Shown in pieces: positions 45,547-54,373 of a stretch of DNA of 64,000 nt (the stretch's first letter is position 1; each line of letters starts with the position of its first letter). The position numbers and the translations under genes are program-made. Origin of the DNA: Undibacterium sp. KW1 (lineage in GTDB: Bacteria > Pseudomonadota > Gammaproteobacteria > Burkholderiales > Burkholderiaceae_D); NCBI RefSeq assembly GCF_009937955.1, contig NZ_AP018439.1:5580001-5644000 (forward strand). The letters are read 5' to 3'. The notes under the pieces are model-generated. The model was not told where the DNA came from. It ran no database searches and saw nothing but the letters and a program-made list of their open reading frames with translations.

Positions 45547-47802
45547 ATGCGGATACAAAAACACTTTAGCAAATATGCCGTGCTTCCACTTTTATATTTC
45601 TTTCAGATGACGAGTGCTTATGCAGGCAATTTCTGGGTACCCACCAAAGGAGACGAGGATTATTCGATAATGATCCTGAGGTACGTTTTCGGCGACGTCG
45701 TGAAAAATATTTATAACGGCAATATAGCCTCCAACGGTACTCACATCCTTTCCAGTTTGCTAGGCACCATGAATGCTGGCGTTCTGGTCATTGGCATGAT
45801 TATCATGGCCTACACTTATATTGGTGGGGCTGTACATACTGCCAAGGACGGAGAGTGGCTGGGCAAAAAATGGGACACCATGATGGTTCCATTACGTACT
45901 GCTGGCGGCATGGCGATGTTGCTGCCAACGGTTGCAGGCTATTCTTTCTTACAAGTAGTACTGATCTGGGCTGGATTACAGGCAGTTGGACTGGGCAGCA
46001 CAATCTGGAAGACTGCATATAAGAATATCGGTGAGCAAGCCTCTATTGCGCCCCCATTTCTTGCTCCAAATAAAACTGCAAAACAAGTATTCCTGATGGT
46101 AGCTTGCAAGCAGGCCGGTGATATGTACGGAATGAAAATCACTCCTAATGTTAATATTCCAGACGGAAAAATTATTTACGCCGCCGAAGGCTCCCAAGAC
46201 GCCGGTAGTGCGGGCTATTGCGGCACCATACAGTGGAGTGCTTCGAGCCTGATAACGAAGCTAGCCAATGCAAAAAACACCCTGATTGGTTGCGACAATT
46301 TCTTCTCTAGTCAGACAGGCTGCACAACATTGCTATCAGATACTGACGGTCAGCCAGCCTCAAAATTCAACGTAACCGGTTTTGAAGCCGTCAATTTGTT
46401 TAACGATGCGGACAAGATAAAATTTGAAACAGAAATGCGCAAGGAGCATGGAATAATTATTGAAAATATGCTCAAGAATCCTGATCTCATCGCGATGGCT
46501 GATGCCTTGCTAATGTCAACGGATGCCTCCAAAGTCGTAATGCTTCCGGGTCCGGGTGGCACGTATCAAAGCACACTTTCAAACATCCAACTGCAATACG
46601 AAAAAGACTTGATAGAAAAAATTCAGTTACACATGAAAACAATTCTGCTAAAAAATGGCACTATTCAGGCTCTGTGGGTAAGTAAAATGCAGGCACAAAT
46701 GGAAGAAGCGGGATGGCTGCACGCCGGTTCTTTTTACATGAAGATCGGCAACTTGAATAATGCCATTCAAAATGTGATCAATTCCTCGATTTCTACCGCT
46801 TATACCATCCCCAATATTGCCGGTATGCAGAACGAGAGTCAGAATTCTGCGTTCTCTGTTTTTCTGAACAATATCCAGCAAACTATTATAGGAACAAATG
46901 ATCTTGCGAATAAGATAGAGAGTAACACTCCAGCAAAGTTCGATATATTCGATATCAGAAAAACCTGGAATAGCATCACTGATGGCATTTCCACAGGTAT
47001 GTTGAAGTTCGCCATGGTAGGCGAAATTGGGAAAAATGGCCTGGATCCCCTGATACAGCTGAAGTCAATTGGCGATACTGCCATCGTGGCAGGGGAAGTC
47101 ATGCTAGTGCAAGGTTCTGGTGCTTTGCCGTCCGGTGAAAAATCTGGCAACGCTACCACCATGTCGATTATTTTGGCAGCCCTGACAGGGATCATGTTGA
47201 GCATGGGGATGTTCCTTGGAATAATATTGCCCATGCTCCCCTATGTATTTTGGGTTTCTGGTGTCGCCTGGTGGTTAATCTCCTTTGTTGAGGCTGTCAT
47301 TGCAGCGCCAATTTGGGCAATTGCGCACATGCATCCGGAAGGACACGATATTGCTGGCCGTGGCTCACCGGGCTATATGTTTGTCCTGTCTATCTTGATA
47401 CGCCCCGCATTAATGGTTATCTTCCTGTTTGCTGCCATGCTGCTGATTAAGCCTATCATGACCGTCGTCAATCAGGGATTTTTTCAATCCATCTCGAATA
47501 TGACTGAAGGCTCGATGGTAGGCATCATGACTTTACTTGGGACATTGATACTGTATTCGGGCATAACTACCAAAATGATTATTACTGTGTTTGGCATCAT
47601 CAATACCGGACCGGACAATATCATGCGCTGGATAGGTGGCAGTGACTCTGTCGGCAGTCAAGCACAATCCATGGCAGGCAATATCCATCAGGGCGTTGAT
47701 GGTGCCGGCAGTCAGGCGGCAGCAGGGGTAGGTCAGGTTGTCAAAGGGGTTGGTGGCAAGATGGCTGCTAAACGTGGCAGCGTAGTATCCTCAGCGCAGT
47801 AA
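45547..47802 (+). CDS. dotA: DotA/TraY family type IVB secretion membrane protein
   Basis: This is a 751-residue polytopic protein with a signal peptide (about 1-26). N-terminal MILRYVFGDVVKNIYNG and AYTYIGGAVHTAKDGEWLGKKWDTMMVPLRTAGGMAMLLPTVAGYSFLQVVLIWAG match the DotA/TraY pattern, followed by a long periplasmic region and a C-terminal cluster of helices (MSIILAALTGIMLSMGMFLG, PYVFWVSGVAWWLISFVEAVIAAPIWAIAHMHPEGHD). DotA is essential in Legionella and TraY is needed for IncI conjugation. The base composition is visibly richer in A and T than most neighbours. GC-poor dotA and the clean synteny with icmW suggest acquisition as a block. Confidence 0.9.
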   Translation: MRIQKHFSKYAVLPLLYFFQMTSAYAGNFWVPTKGDEDYSIMILRYVFGDVVKNIYNGNIASNGTHILSSLLGTMNAGVLVIGMIIMAYTYIGGAVHTAKDGEWLGKKWDTMMVPLRTAGGMAMLLPTVAGYSFLQVVLIWAGLQAVGLGSTIWKTAYKNIGEQASIAPPFLAPNKTAKQVFLMVACKQAGDMYGMKITPNVNIPDGKIIYAAEGSQDAGSAGYCGTIQWSASSLITKLANAKNTLIGCDNFFSSQTGCTTLLSDTDGQPASKFNVTGFEAVNLFNDADKIKFETEMRKEHGIIIENMLKNPDLIAMADALLMSTDASKVVMLPGPGGTYQSTLSNIQLQYEKDLIEKIQLHMKTILLKNGTIQALWVSKMQAQMEEAGWLHAGSFYMKIGNLNNAIQNVINSSISTAYTIPNIAGMQNESQNSAFSVFLNNIQQTIIGTNDLANKIESNTPAKFDIFDIRKTWNSITDGISTGMLKFAMVGEIGKNGLDPLIQLKSIGDTAIVAGEVMLVQGSGALPSGEKSGNATTMSIILAALTGIMLSMGMFLGIILPMLPYVFWVSGVAWWLISFVEAVIAAPIWAIAHMHPEGHDIAGRGSPGYMFVLSILIRPALMVIFLFAAMLLIKPIMTVVNQGFFQSISNMTEGSMVGIMTLLGTLILYSGITTKMIITVFGIINTGPDNIMRWIGGSDSVGSQAQSMAGNIHQGVDGAGSQAAAGVGQVVKGVGGKMAAKRGSVVSSAQ

Positions 47803-48117
47803 GCGCTTCATCATGCGCAAAATGCCATCCCTGCTCCCGCTATAACATGGGCAAGGATGGCATATTCAATTCAGCTGTTTTGGCCAATAACGATAAAGAC
47901 TTTGGCACAACAGTCTTGCGAAACCTGCGCTGCAAACTCGTCGATCTGAAATGCGTATTCGTGACTGCGTACAAGTTCGTACCTTAAGAAATCATTGTTG
48001 ATTTAATGAAATTCTTATGGGTAAATCAGACCAGATTTTCCGGCAAAACAAAAACGCCATATACATTCTAAAGAACTGTATATGGCGTTTTACAAATTCA
48101 CCTGCAATCCAAAAAAT
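47803..48117. other. Gap between dotA and the HNH gene
   Basis: This 315-base spacer separates convergent genes. It contains the hairpin terminator at 48051-48091 and no convincing reading frame. A possible frame of 108 codons from 48017 runs over the terminator and antisense to the HNH gene, so it is rejected. Confidence 0.5.
48051..48091. terminator. Bidirectional terminator between dotA and HNH gene
   Basis: A perfect 15 bp stem, AAAACGCCATATACA at 48051-48065 and its complement at 48077-48091, with an 11-base loop and A/T runs on both sides. It would end transcripts from dotA (plus) and from the HNH gene (minus). Confidence 0.88.
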
Positions 48118-49119
48118 TCAACCCTCTTTCTGGGCACCCGCTATAGAAAACAATTTCATGCTGTTCAGTGGGAGCTGGGATAGAAAAGGCAGCTTGGAGC
48201 CGACTTCACGTCCCCGCTTTGGGCGCTTTACCACCTGTTTATCCTCCCCAGGAAACTGCAAGCCTGTACCATCAAGCAAATCCAGATTCAATTCCCAGGA
48301 TTTTTTTGAACGTTCTTTCCATACATGCAGGGCATGCTGGTAATAAGTCTGTGCCTGCGGTTTGCTCCAGCCATTGATCCTCGCCAAATGCGCCATCGCT
48401 GCTTCGAATTCTTCATCACTCTTGGCCCTGCTCAGCTCTATATTTTTGACCGAGTGGCAACGAGGGCATAAACTCATCAGGGCTGTGATTTTCTGCGTTC
48501 CCCTGGTTTCGTCGTATTCAAACACTTCATGGCATTCAACCGGGTGTTGATGGCCTTGTTCAAAACCATTTTCCAGACATATCTCACAACGGTACCCGGC
48601 GCGAACAAAAACCGCCTTTTTGAGACGGTTGAATTCTGCGTGGCCAAGGTGGCTGCGGACACTGGAAAAACGGCTGGAAAATGGGACAGGCTCTATAGAC
48701 AGTACCGGACGGCTCAAGGGCACCTGCAACAGGTTTTCTGCGCTCGAAGCGGTAGTGACGATAGTCGGACGCAGGGCCGCCATTTTCTTCAATTCCTGCT
48801 GCAAGGCAGGCAATTCATTGACGAGCACACCAATTTCACTGGCCAGCTTGTTGACTACGCGGACATACGGGAATATGGCAGCCAGTTGCGTCAGGCCAAA
48901 ATTCAATTCATCCCTGAACAGCAGTCCCTGCTCTTCATAAAACTCTTCACGCGCCAGGATGCGGCGCTGCGCCAGTGACAAGGGGCCGAGTAAGCACAAG
49001 CGCTTGCTTTGCGTATCAGGGTCATAGGCCACCACCATACGCAAGGTGTGCATCGTCAAATCCGCCCACTTGGTCAGTGGCTGAGCTGCGGTTTCTGAAG
49101 ATTTCAAGTCCTCATTCAT
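48118..49119 (-). CDS. HNH-type zinc nuclease-like protein
   Basis: This protein of about 333 residues contains a four-cysteine HNH-type zinc module: CEICLENG, HEVFEYDETRGTQKITALMSLCPRCHSVKN. The N-terminal half is helical and unrecognised; the C-terminus is basic (KRPKRGREVGSK). The ATG at 49119 is chosen; the longer frame from 49161 starts with TTG and overlaps the preceding stop. It is co-directional with and three bases or more after the small membrane-protein gene at 49158. Function could be DNA processing in transfer or an unrelated nuclease. Confidence 0.7.
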   Translation of the reverse strand: MNEDLKSSETAAQPLTKWADLTMHTLRMVVAYDPDTQSKRLCLLGPLSLAQRRILAREEFYEEQGLLFRDELNFGLTQLAAIFPYVRVVNKLASEIGVLVNELPALQQELKKMAALRPTIVTTASSAENLLQVPLSRPVLSIEPVPFSSRFSSVRSHLGHAEFNRLKKAVFVRAGYRCEICLENGFEQGHQHPVECHEVFEYDETRGTQKITALMSLCPRCHSVKNIELSRAKSDEEFEAAMAHLARINGWSKPQAQTYYQHALHVWKERSKKSWELNLDLLDGTGLQFPGEDKQVVKRPKRGREVGSKLPFLSQLPLNSMKLFSIAGAQKEG

Positions 49120-49157
49120 GATTTCGTCCACTGAATGCTCCAAACTAAAACGCAATA

Positions 49158-49409
49158 TCAATCTTTATGTTCCGGGTTTTGCTGAGTCTGTTTCTTCAAG
49201 CTGGCACCAGAGCGCCAACCCACTACATCCGCCTTGAATCCATGCACGATGTTCCTGCCTAACTGACGTAAGGAACGCAAGCACCAGACAACTATGCGTA
49301 CGAACAATTTTCGCGGCCTGGTCGTCTCTGGATCAATTTCAGATTGCTGATCAAAGGCATATATAACAAGACAAAGCAACACGACTACCAAAATCCAAAA
49401 GTAAATCAT
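49158..49409 (-). CDS. Small single-pass membrane protein
   Basis: This 83-residue protein has one N-terminal helix (YFWILVVVLLCLVIYAFD) and a basic cytoplasmic tail with KKQTQQNPEHKD at the end. It is directly upstream of the HNH gene. No family is recognised. Confidence 0.5.
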   Translation of the reverse strand: MIYFWILVVVLLCLVIYAFDQQSEIDPETTRPRKLFVRIVVWCLRSLRQLGRNIVHGFKADVVGWRSGASLKKQTQQNPEHKD

Positions 49410-49947
49410 TTCTACCTCACACTGTCTTTGTTGCTTGCAGCCTTTATTTCCATGGGCCCTTCATTGTTGCAGAGAAGAATGTCCGTATGATGAAAAATGC
49501 TGACTGGCTTGTTTAAATTTAGCTTAAAAAGACAGTAGTTGCCGTAGATTAATAATAACTATTCATGAATCTTGGCAAGCGTTTAAGCCACATATCTTAA
49601 CCTAGCGGCCATGTTCAGCCTATAGCGCGAGGTTCAAACTGGTTTTGCTTTTGTTTCTATTTGCAAGCACCCTTGACAAAAAATAAAATATATAAATAAC
49701 AAGGCACCGTACCACTTGATGATGACACCGCCCTCAACTGCGATACTTGAGATAGTGCTTGAAATGCCGCTATGAAACAGCGGCAGTTTCAAGCATCGTC
49801 TCAACAGAAATCAGGCCGCGGCTGCCCTTAGTTACATGACATGCCCGTCAGCTTGTTTTCCACCAATATAAACACTGAATACCTACTCAAGTATGTAGAT
49901 TAGCTCCTCAAATTTCCCCCAGCATCAGAGTCAGGAAACATTTGGTT
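49410..49947. other. Gene-free region with a long hairpin
   Basis: These 538 bases contain no supported gene. An imperfect hairpin at 49756-49795 (TGCTTGAAATGCCGCT pairing with AGCGGCAGTTTCAAGCA, one mismatch) lies about 150 bases past the stop of the thiol isomerase gene on the minus strand; it lacks a T-run. The rest is AT-rich sequence that must include the promoter for 49158-49409. Confidence 0.5.
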
Positions 49948-51042
49948 TCAATTTTTCCTGATCATGCGTTCTATCTGTTCGACCTCAGGTTGCTCAGGGA
50001 CAATAAAAGCATTGCGTTCACCGCCACGCTGATAAATCAGCAGAGGAGTTCCTCTAAATTTGGTATCGCGTAAGAACAACAGATTCTGCGACAAAGACCG
50101 CGCCACCCTGTCATCCGGCGCGACCGACTTGATGGTTTTCCTGAACATTTTTTCGACGATATCGGTTTCACCGCGATTCAATAAAAAGTAGGCTGCCATC
50201 TGCGCCGATGGGCTTTGCATATTATTACCGCTTAATGAAATGACCGGTATCCAGCGTACGCGCAAGAGACCGCGTTGCACATAAGGCCGCAGCATTTCCC
50301 AGGTTTTGTGGCAATGTGGGCAGATAGGGTCAAAGATCACGTACACGATATTATTGCCACTACCCTCTTCTACCCATGCGGTAGATTTTTCTGCTGCGGC
50401 AAAAACCTTGTTCTTGAACTCAGTAGGAACAGTTTCCAGCTCACGGATGGTAGTGAGCATCTTGCTTTGCTCGGAAACCGTCTTATCAACTTCGCTTGCC
50501 TGCGTTGGTGACAATCCTGTGACCGCAACAGGCGCAGCCTGAGCGACGCCTGCCTGCTCAGCCATCTCGATTTTGGTGATGGAGCCACCGGCAGAGTTAA
50601 AGACCTCGCCAGCCGCCAGGAATTTGCCGTTAGCAGTGACATAAAATATTTTCTTGCTGCCATTACGTTCTACCACCAGGCCCTTGAAGCCGGAAGAAGA
50701 ACGGAATTCCTTGACGATATTATTACCCTTGCCCTGCATGATGCGGTTCCAGTCTGGCGCTGACTTTGGCGCAACACTCTTCTGCGACAAGGGCAGGCCG
50801 TCTTCACCAAACAACTCGCCCGAAAAAAGATAGTCACCGTTTTCAGTCACATAGAATGTCTTCTCGGCACCGCCAGCCTCGACGACCAGGCCACGAAACC
50901 CGGAAGGTGAAGAAAATTCCTTGACGACTTTGTTGCCGCGCGATGTCATGATTTTCTTCCAGTCCGTCGCTGCCATTGCAGACAGGGAAAGCGACACACC
51001 CAGCGCCATGAGCATACTTTTTACCAAGCGTTTCTTTTGCAT
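49948..51042 (-). CDS. DsbC/TrbB-like thiol-disulfide isomerase, duplicated N-domain
   Basis: This is a 364-residue exported protein (signal peptide to about residue 25). The thioredoxin-fold domain at 225-364 has the active site CPHC at 241-244 (VYVIFDPICPHCHKTW) and a cis-Pro region (KFRGTPLLIY), as in DsbC and IncI TrbB. The N-terminal part consists of two similar repeats at about 27-82 and 97-152 (GNKVVKEFSSPSGFRGLVVE and GNNIVKEFRSSSGFKGLVVE), each resembling a DsbC dimerisation domain. It would fold disulfide-rich components of the secretion machine. It is the last gene of the 59847-49948 operon, four bases after the DUF882 gene. Confidence 0.85.
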   Translation of the reverse strand: MQKKRLVKSMLMALGVSLSLSAMAATDWKKIMTSRGNKVVKEFSSPSGFRGLVVEAGGAEKTFYVTENGDYLFSGELFGEDGLPLSQKSVAPKSAPDWNRIMQGKGNNIVKEFRSSSGFKGLVVERNGSKKIFYVTANGKFLAAGEVFNSAGGSITKIEMAEQAGVAQAAPVAVTGLSPTQASEVDKTVSEQSKMLTTIRELETVPTEFKNKVFAAAEKSTAWVEEGSGNNIVYVIFDPICPHCHKTWEMLRPYVQRGLLRVRWIPVISLSGNNMQSPSAQMAAYFLLNRGETDIVEKMFRKTIKSVAPDDRVARSLSQNLLFLRDTKFRGTPLLIYQRGGERNAFIVPEQPEVEQIERMIRKN

Positions 51043-51046
51043 TACA

Positions 51047-51706
51047 TCATGCCTTCCATAAATTCGGCTTTCCCACTACATCAGTGTGAACAAACCCACG
51101 TTTTTTATATAAGCCAACACCGCCAGCCCTGAGGCTGAGAGCGGCACCGGCGAGATCCTCGACACTGACACCATCCAGCCAGCCATCTGCAGCGCCAGCA
51201 TAGACATGGCCAGAATCTGCTGCTGCGCCCTCAGTCTGGTCGTTGGTGACCCAGGAACGGTAACCAGAAGTCAGGTGGTAATAACCATGTATGCCCTGGT
51301 TAAACCAAAAATGGCTCTGCACCGCTGTGATCAAGGCTGCCAGGCGCATATCCACCTGAACTACCCTGCTGCTCCTGACATCCCTTAAAAACCAGCACAG
51401 GCGCTTGTAGCCTTCGGCATCGATACGGCCATCCTTACCCCAGAGCAAGAAGTCAGCCCGTTCAGCCGCATGCCACTTCGAGGCTTCGCGCGTCAGATAA
51501 AGACGGCGCAATATGCGCCCTTCGCCAGATTTCTCTGGATAGTAATAATCCGGCCTGAACAACTGCCCAGCTGCATCATTGGCAGCGCCCACCGTGGCAG
51601 GCAGGATCAGCCCCGCCGCAACAGCAAAGGACTTAGCCAGGAAATCACGTCTGGGTGACGGCACTGTGCTGGTATCCAGGTTGGCTGGCGGCGTGTACAT
51701 TTGCAT
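51047..51706 (-). CDS. DUF882 family M15-like peptidase with Tat signal
   Basis: This 219-residue protein begins with a twin-arginine signal (SPRRDFLAKS at 17-26, followed by a hydrophobic stretch to about 42). The C-terminal half has the DUF882/YcbK pattern HLTSGYRSWVTNDQTEGAAADSGHVYAGAADGW and GGVGLYKKRGFVHTDVVGKPNLW, related to zinc D-Ala-D-Ala carboxypeptidases (M15). It acts on peptidoglycan in the periplasm. The start is two bases after the DotL stop, so translation is coupled. Confidence 0.85.
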   Translation of the reverse strand: MQMYTPPANLDTSTVPSPRRDFLAKSFAVAAGLILPATVGAANDAAGQLFRPDYYYPEKSGEGRILRRLYLTREASKWHAAERADFLLWGKDGRIDAEGYKRLCWFLRDVRSSRVVQVDMRLAALITAVQSHFWFNQGIHGYYHLTSGYRSWVTNDQTEGAAADSGHVYAGAADGWLDGVSVEDLAGAALSLRAGGVGLYKKRGFVHTDVVGKPNLWKA

Positions 51707-51708
51707 GC

Positions 51709-54270
51709 CTACCTGACAGCGTATTTCTTGCTGAATGCTTCTACCAGACTGCTTTTGCCGTTACGTTTTGCCGGTGTAGGCTGGCATGCATAAGAGGCAT
51801 TGGCAACAATGGCATTGATGACATGCGCAGCATCATTTTGCGCCTTCGAGGCATCCACACCCAGGAGCCTGTCCATCGCCACCAGAGCAGCATGGGTATG
51901 CTGCTGGTCTATCAGTATCTGTGTTTGCGTGGCCTTGCCATATTTCTCTTCCATGGCATACAAATCACTCAGAGTCGTGGCTGTTTGCCAGCCTGTTTCA
52001 TACGCATTTGCAGGTGCCAGTTGCTCGTGCATGCTGGCCTGTATATCTGCGGCCCAGGGGGCGACCACTGCCTTGCTGGCTTCATCCAGACTGTCATTGC
52101 TGCGGCCAAAAATGCTGATCACGGCACCGTCAAATTCCTGTTCCGCTGCTTTTTTCTGGCCGGATCGCTTGCCAAACAGAGTACGCGCGGTGCGCTCTCT
52201 GATGCCTGTTTCCTGTGCTGCCTGATTCTCTGTTTTCAAAGGAGCGGCACTGCTTGAGGGCTGGGCGACAACTGATGCACTTTCAGCGGCGGGCATGACC
52301 TTGGCGATGACAGCAGTTGCATCTGCAACTACCGCTTCTTTCGCAACCGCTACGTCTTTCTCTGCCTGCGCCTTAGCGACATCGGCTTTCTTTTTCAATG
52401 CTTCGGGCGACAAATCCCATTCTGCCATTTCGCCATAGGCAGGAGGCTTGACTTTGATGAAGTGATTCAGCCTGTATTTGGTCAAGAGATTGCGTTCATC
52501 GACCATGCCGCATGAGAACATGCGGGCACGGATAATCCTGGACTTGAACAGGATATGTGCTTCACCCGGCGTCTGCTCTTTCAAGTCTTGCAGTGAGCCG
52601 CGTGAACGCTGCTCCATGGTGGCATTCATATTGTCCATATAGTTGGTGGACATGCCGTTGGTGCTGGCTTGCATGCCGCCCATGACCATGACGTCAGCCA
52701 TGCCTACAGACTTTTCAAAAATCTCGTAAGTGCGCTCGGCATCTTCGAGCTTCATGAAGATCTTGATATTGCAGTTGGCGGCGATGGAGGCAGCATCTTC
52801 CTTGGAAGCCTTCTCGAAGCCCGGCATATCCTGGCTGGCGAATACCATGCTGAAACCCAGGCTTCGTGCCTGCGCAGGCATGACGGCAACACCGGGCACG
52901 GCGTAGGCGCCATATTCATCAAGTATCGTCACGAACGGCGACGGTGCATTGGTAGGGCGGTTATCCAGCACTTCCATCTTGCTGCCTTCCATCTGCGCAC
53001 CAAGAGTAGCTGCCATCATGTTTTTCAGACTCATGATGACGACTTTACCCAGATTGGCCAGCTCGTCCTGAGATTTTTCCAATGCGGGCAGCAAGACCAC
53101 CAGGATGCGGCGGTTCACGACGACGTCGTACAGATCGACTTCACCAAGATTGGTTTTAAAGATATGACCCAGCGTATCAGACAAGGAACCAAGCACGCGG
53201 GTAAATTGCATTTGCAGATAGCCATGCTGTTCCAGCGTCGTGGCGGATTGGTCAGCACCTTTCTTTTCTACAAAGCCAGGCAGGGAACTCAGGTAAGCCT
53301 TGATGGCAGCCTGGGCGCGGTCAGACAATTTGATCGGCGTGCCATCGATAGGGTTCTTGCCATTCGATAAGGCGACGATGTATTTCAATTGCATGAAGTC
53401 ACGTATGACTTCGACGTCCAGCAAGATACGGCCTGCATCGCGCAGGGAAACCAGAGCGATCATCAAGCCAGTCAGCAAGGAAATCGCACGGCCTTTCCAC
53501 ATATCACCGCTGCCGCCGGAATCGCCCATCAGGCCGACCAGCAATTGTGTCAGCGCATCAGACGCACCAAAAGCAAAGGGATTGATGGTATTCGATAACT
53601 TGGTCAGTTGCGGGCCTTCAATATCGCGTGAACCGGTACCAAAATTGATGATGAGGAAATCATCTTCCCTGCCCATTGCACGGCTCATGGAAAAGATCGT
53701 AGCAAACAGGCTGGCATCGCCTTTACCATCGACGAAGATAAAGCCTGAACCCTGCATCAGGGCGTTATAGGCCATGGACACGAGTGCCACGGTTTTACCA
53801 CTACCGGTAGAGCCAAAGATCAGGATGTGAGTGCGCAGGTCATCATTATTGAACCAGAGTTCAGCATCATCTTTTTTGCGGTTACCAAAATGCGAAATGC
53901 CTTTGGCCCAGGTCGGCTTGTCGGTTGCAGGGTTGATTTCTTCAGGATCAATAATGCCTGAGCGTCCCTTGCCATCATTCGCAGCAGCGTCATAGTCAGT
54001 GGACATGGGCATGCGAAAAGGCAGGCTGTAATGCTTGAAGCTGGAGCGTATATACAGGAATAGCAGGATGCCGAATACGACAATGTATTCATGCCAGGTA
54101 GGTGAGATCATGGCGGCGGCGCCAATCACAAACATCAGTATGCTGGCAGCTTCCGGCTTGAAAAGAATATCTTCTTTAATTCTTTGTAACTGCGGACGCG
54201 TATCACGACGTCTGTGATGGGCCTTGACCTCATTTTCCGGCTCAAGACCTGCCTGTTGTGGTTGGGCCAT
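51709..54270 (-). CDS. dotL: DotL/TrbC-type coupling ATPase (VirD4 family)
   Basis: This coupling protein of about 853 residues recruits substrates. Two membrane helices lie at about 40-75. The ATPase domain has Walker A GSTGSGKT near residue 155, FVDGKGDASLF, Walker B FVTILDEYGAY near 442, and the VirD4/TraM-like end ASQDMPGFEKASKEDA. A region of about 200 residues after 650 is Ala/Lys/Glu-rich and then folds helically; in Legionella DotL the corresponding tail binds IcmS, IcmW, DotN and LvgA. The ATG at 54270 has GAGGGAAG upstream; a TTG six codons earlier is less likely. Neighbours DotM and TrbB-like confirm the type IVB assignment. Confidence 0.9.
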   Translation of the reverse strand: MAQPQQAGLEPENEVKAHHRRRDTRPQLQRIKEDILFKPEAASILMFVIGAAAMISPTWHEYIVVFGILLFLYIRSSFKHYSLPFRMPMSTDYDAAANDGKGRSGIIDPEEINPATDKPTWAKGISHFGNRKKDDAELWFNNDDLRTHILIFGSTGSGKTVALVSMAYNALMQGSGFIFVDGKGDASLFATIFSMSRAMGREDDFLIINFGTGSRDIEGPQLTKLSNTINPFAFGASDALTQLLVGLMGDSGGSGDMWKGRAISLLTGLMIALVSLRDAGRILLDVEVIRDFMQLKYIVALSNGKNPIDGTPIKLSDRAQAAIKAYLSSLPGFVEKKGADQSATTLEQHGYLQMQFTRVLGSLSDTLGHIFKTNLGEVDLYDVVVNRRILVVLLPALEKSQDELANLGKVVIMSLKNMMAATLGAQMEGSKMEVLDNRPTNAPSPFVTILDEYGAYAVPGVAVMPAQARSLGFSMVFASQDMPGFEKASKEDAASIAANCNIKIFMKLEDAERTYEIFEKSVGMADVMVMGGMQASTNGMSTNYMDNMNATMEQRSRGSLQDLKEQTPGEAHILFKSRIIRARMFSCGMVDERNLLTKYRLNHFIKVKPPAYGEMAEWDLSPEALKKKADVAKAQAEKDVAVAKEAVVADATAVIAKVMPAAESASVVAQPSSSAAPLKTENQAAQETGIRERTARTLFGKRSGQKKAAEQEFDGAVISIFGRSNDSLDEASKAVVAPWAADIQASMHEQLAPANAYETGWQTATTLSDLYAMEEKYGKATQTQILIDQQHTHAALVAMDRLLGVDASKAQNDAAHVINAIVANASYACQPTPAKRNGKSSLVEAFSKKYAVR

Positions 54271-54373
54271 ACTTCCCTCAATACTCAATTATGTCGATAA
54301 CATCTGCCAGTAACTACAAGGGCCGTGCACCTGTCATACACCTGCCCTTTTCACTCCGACACCAGGGCTGCCA

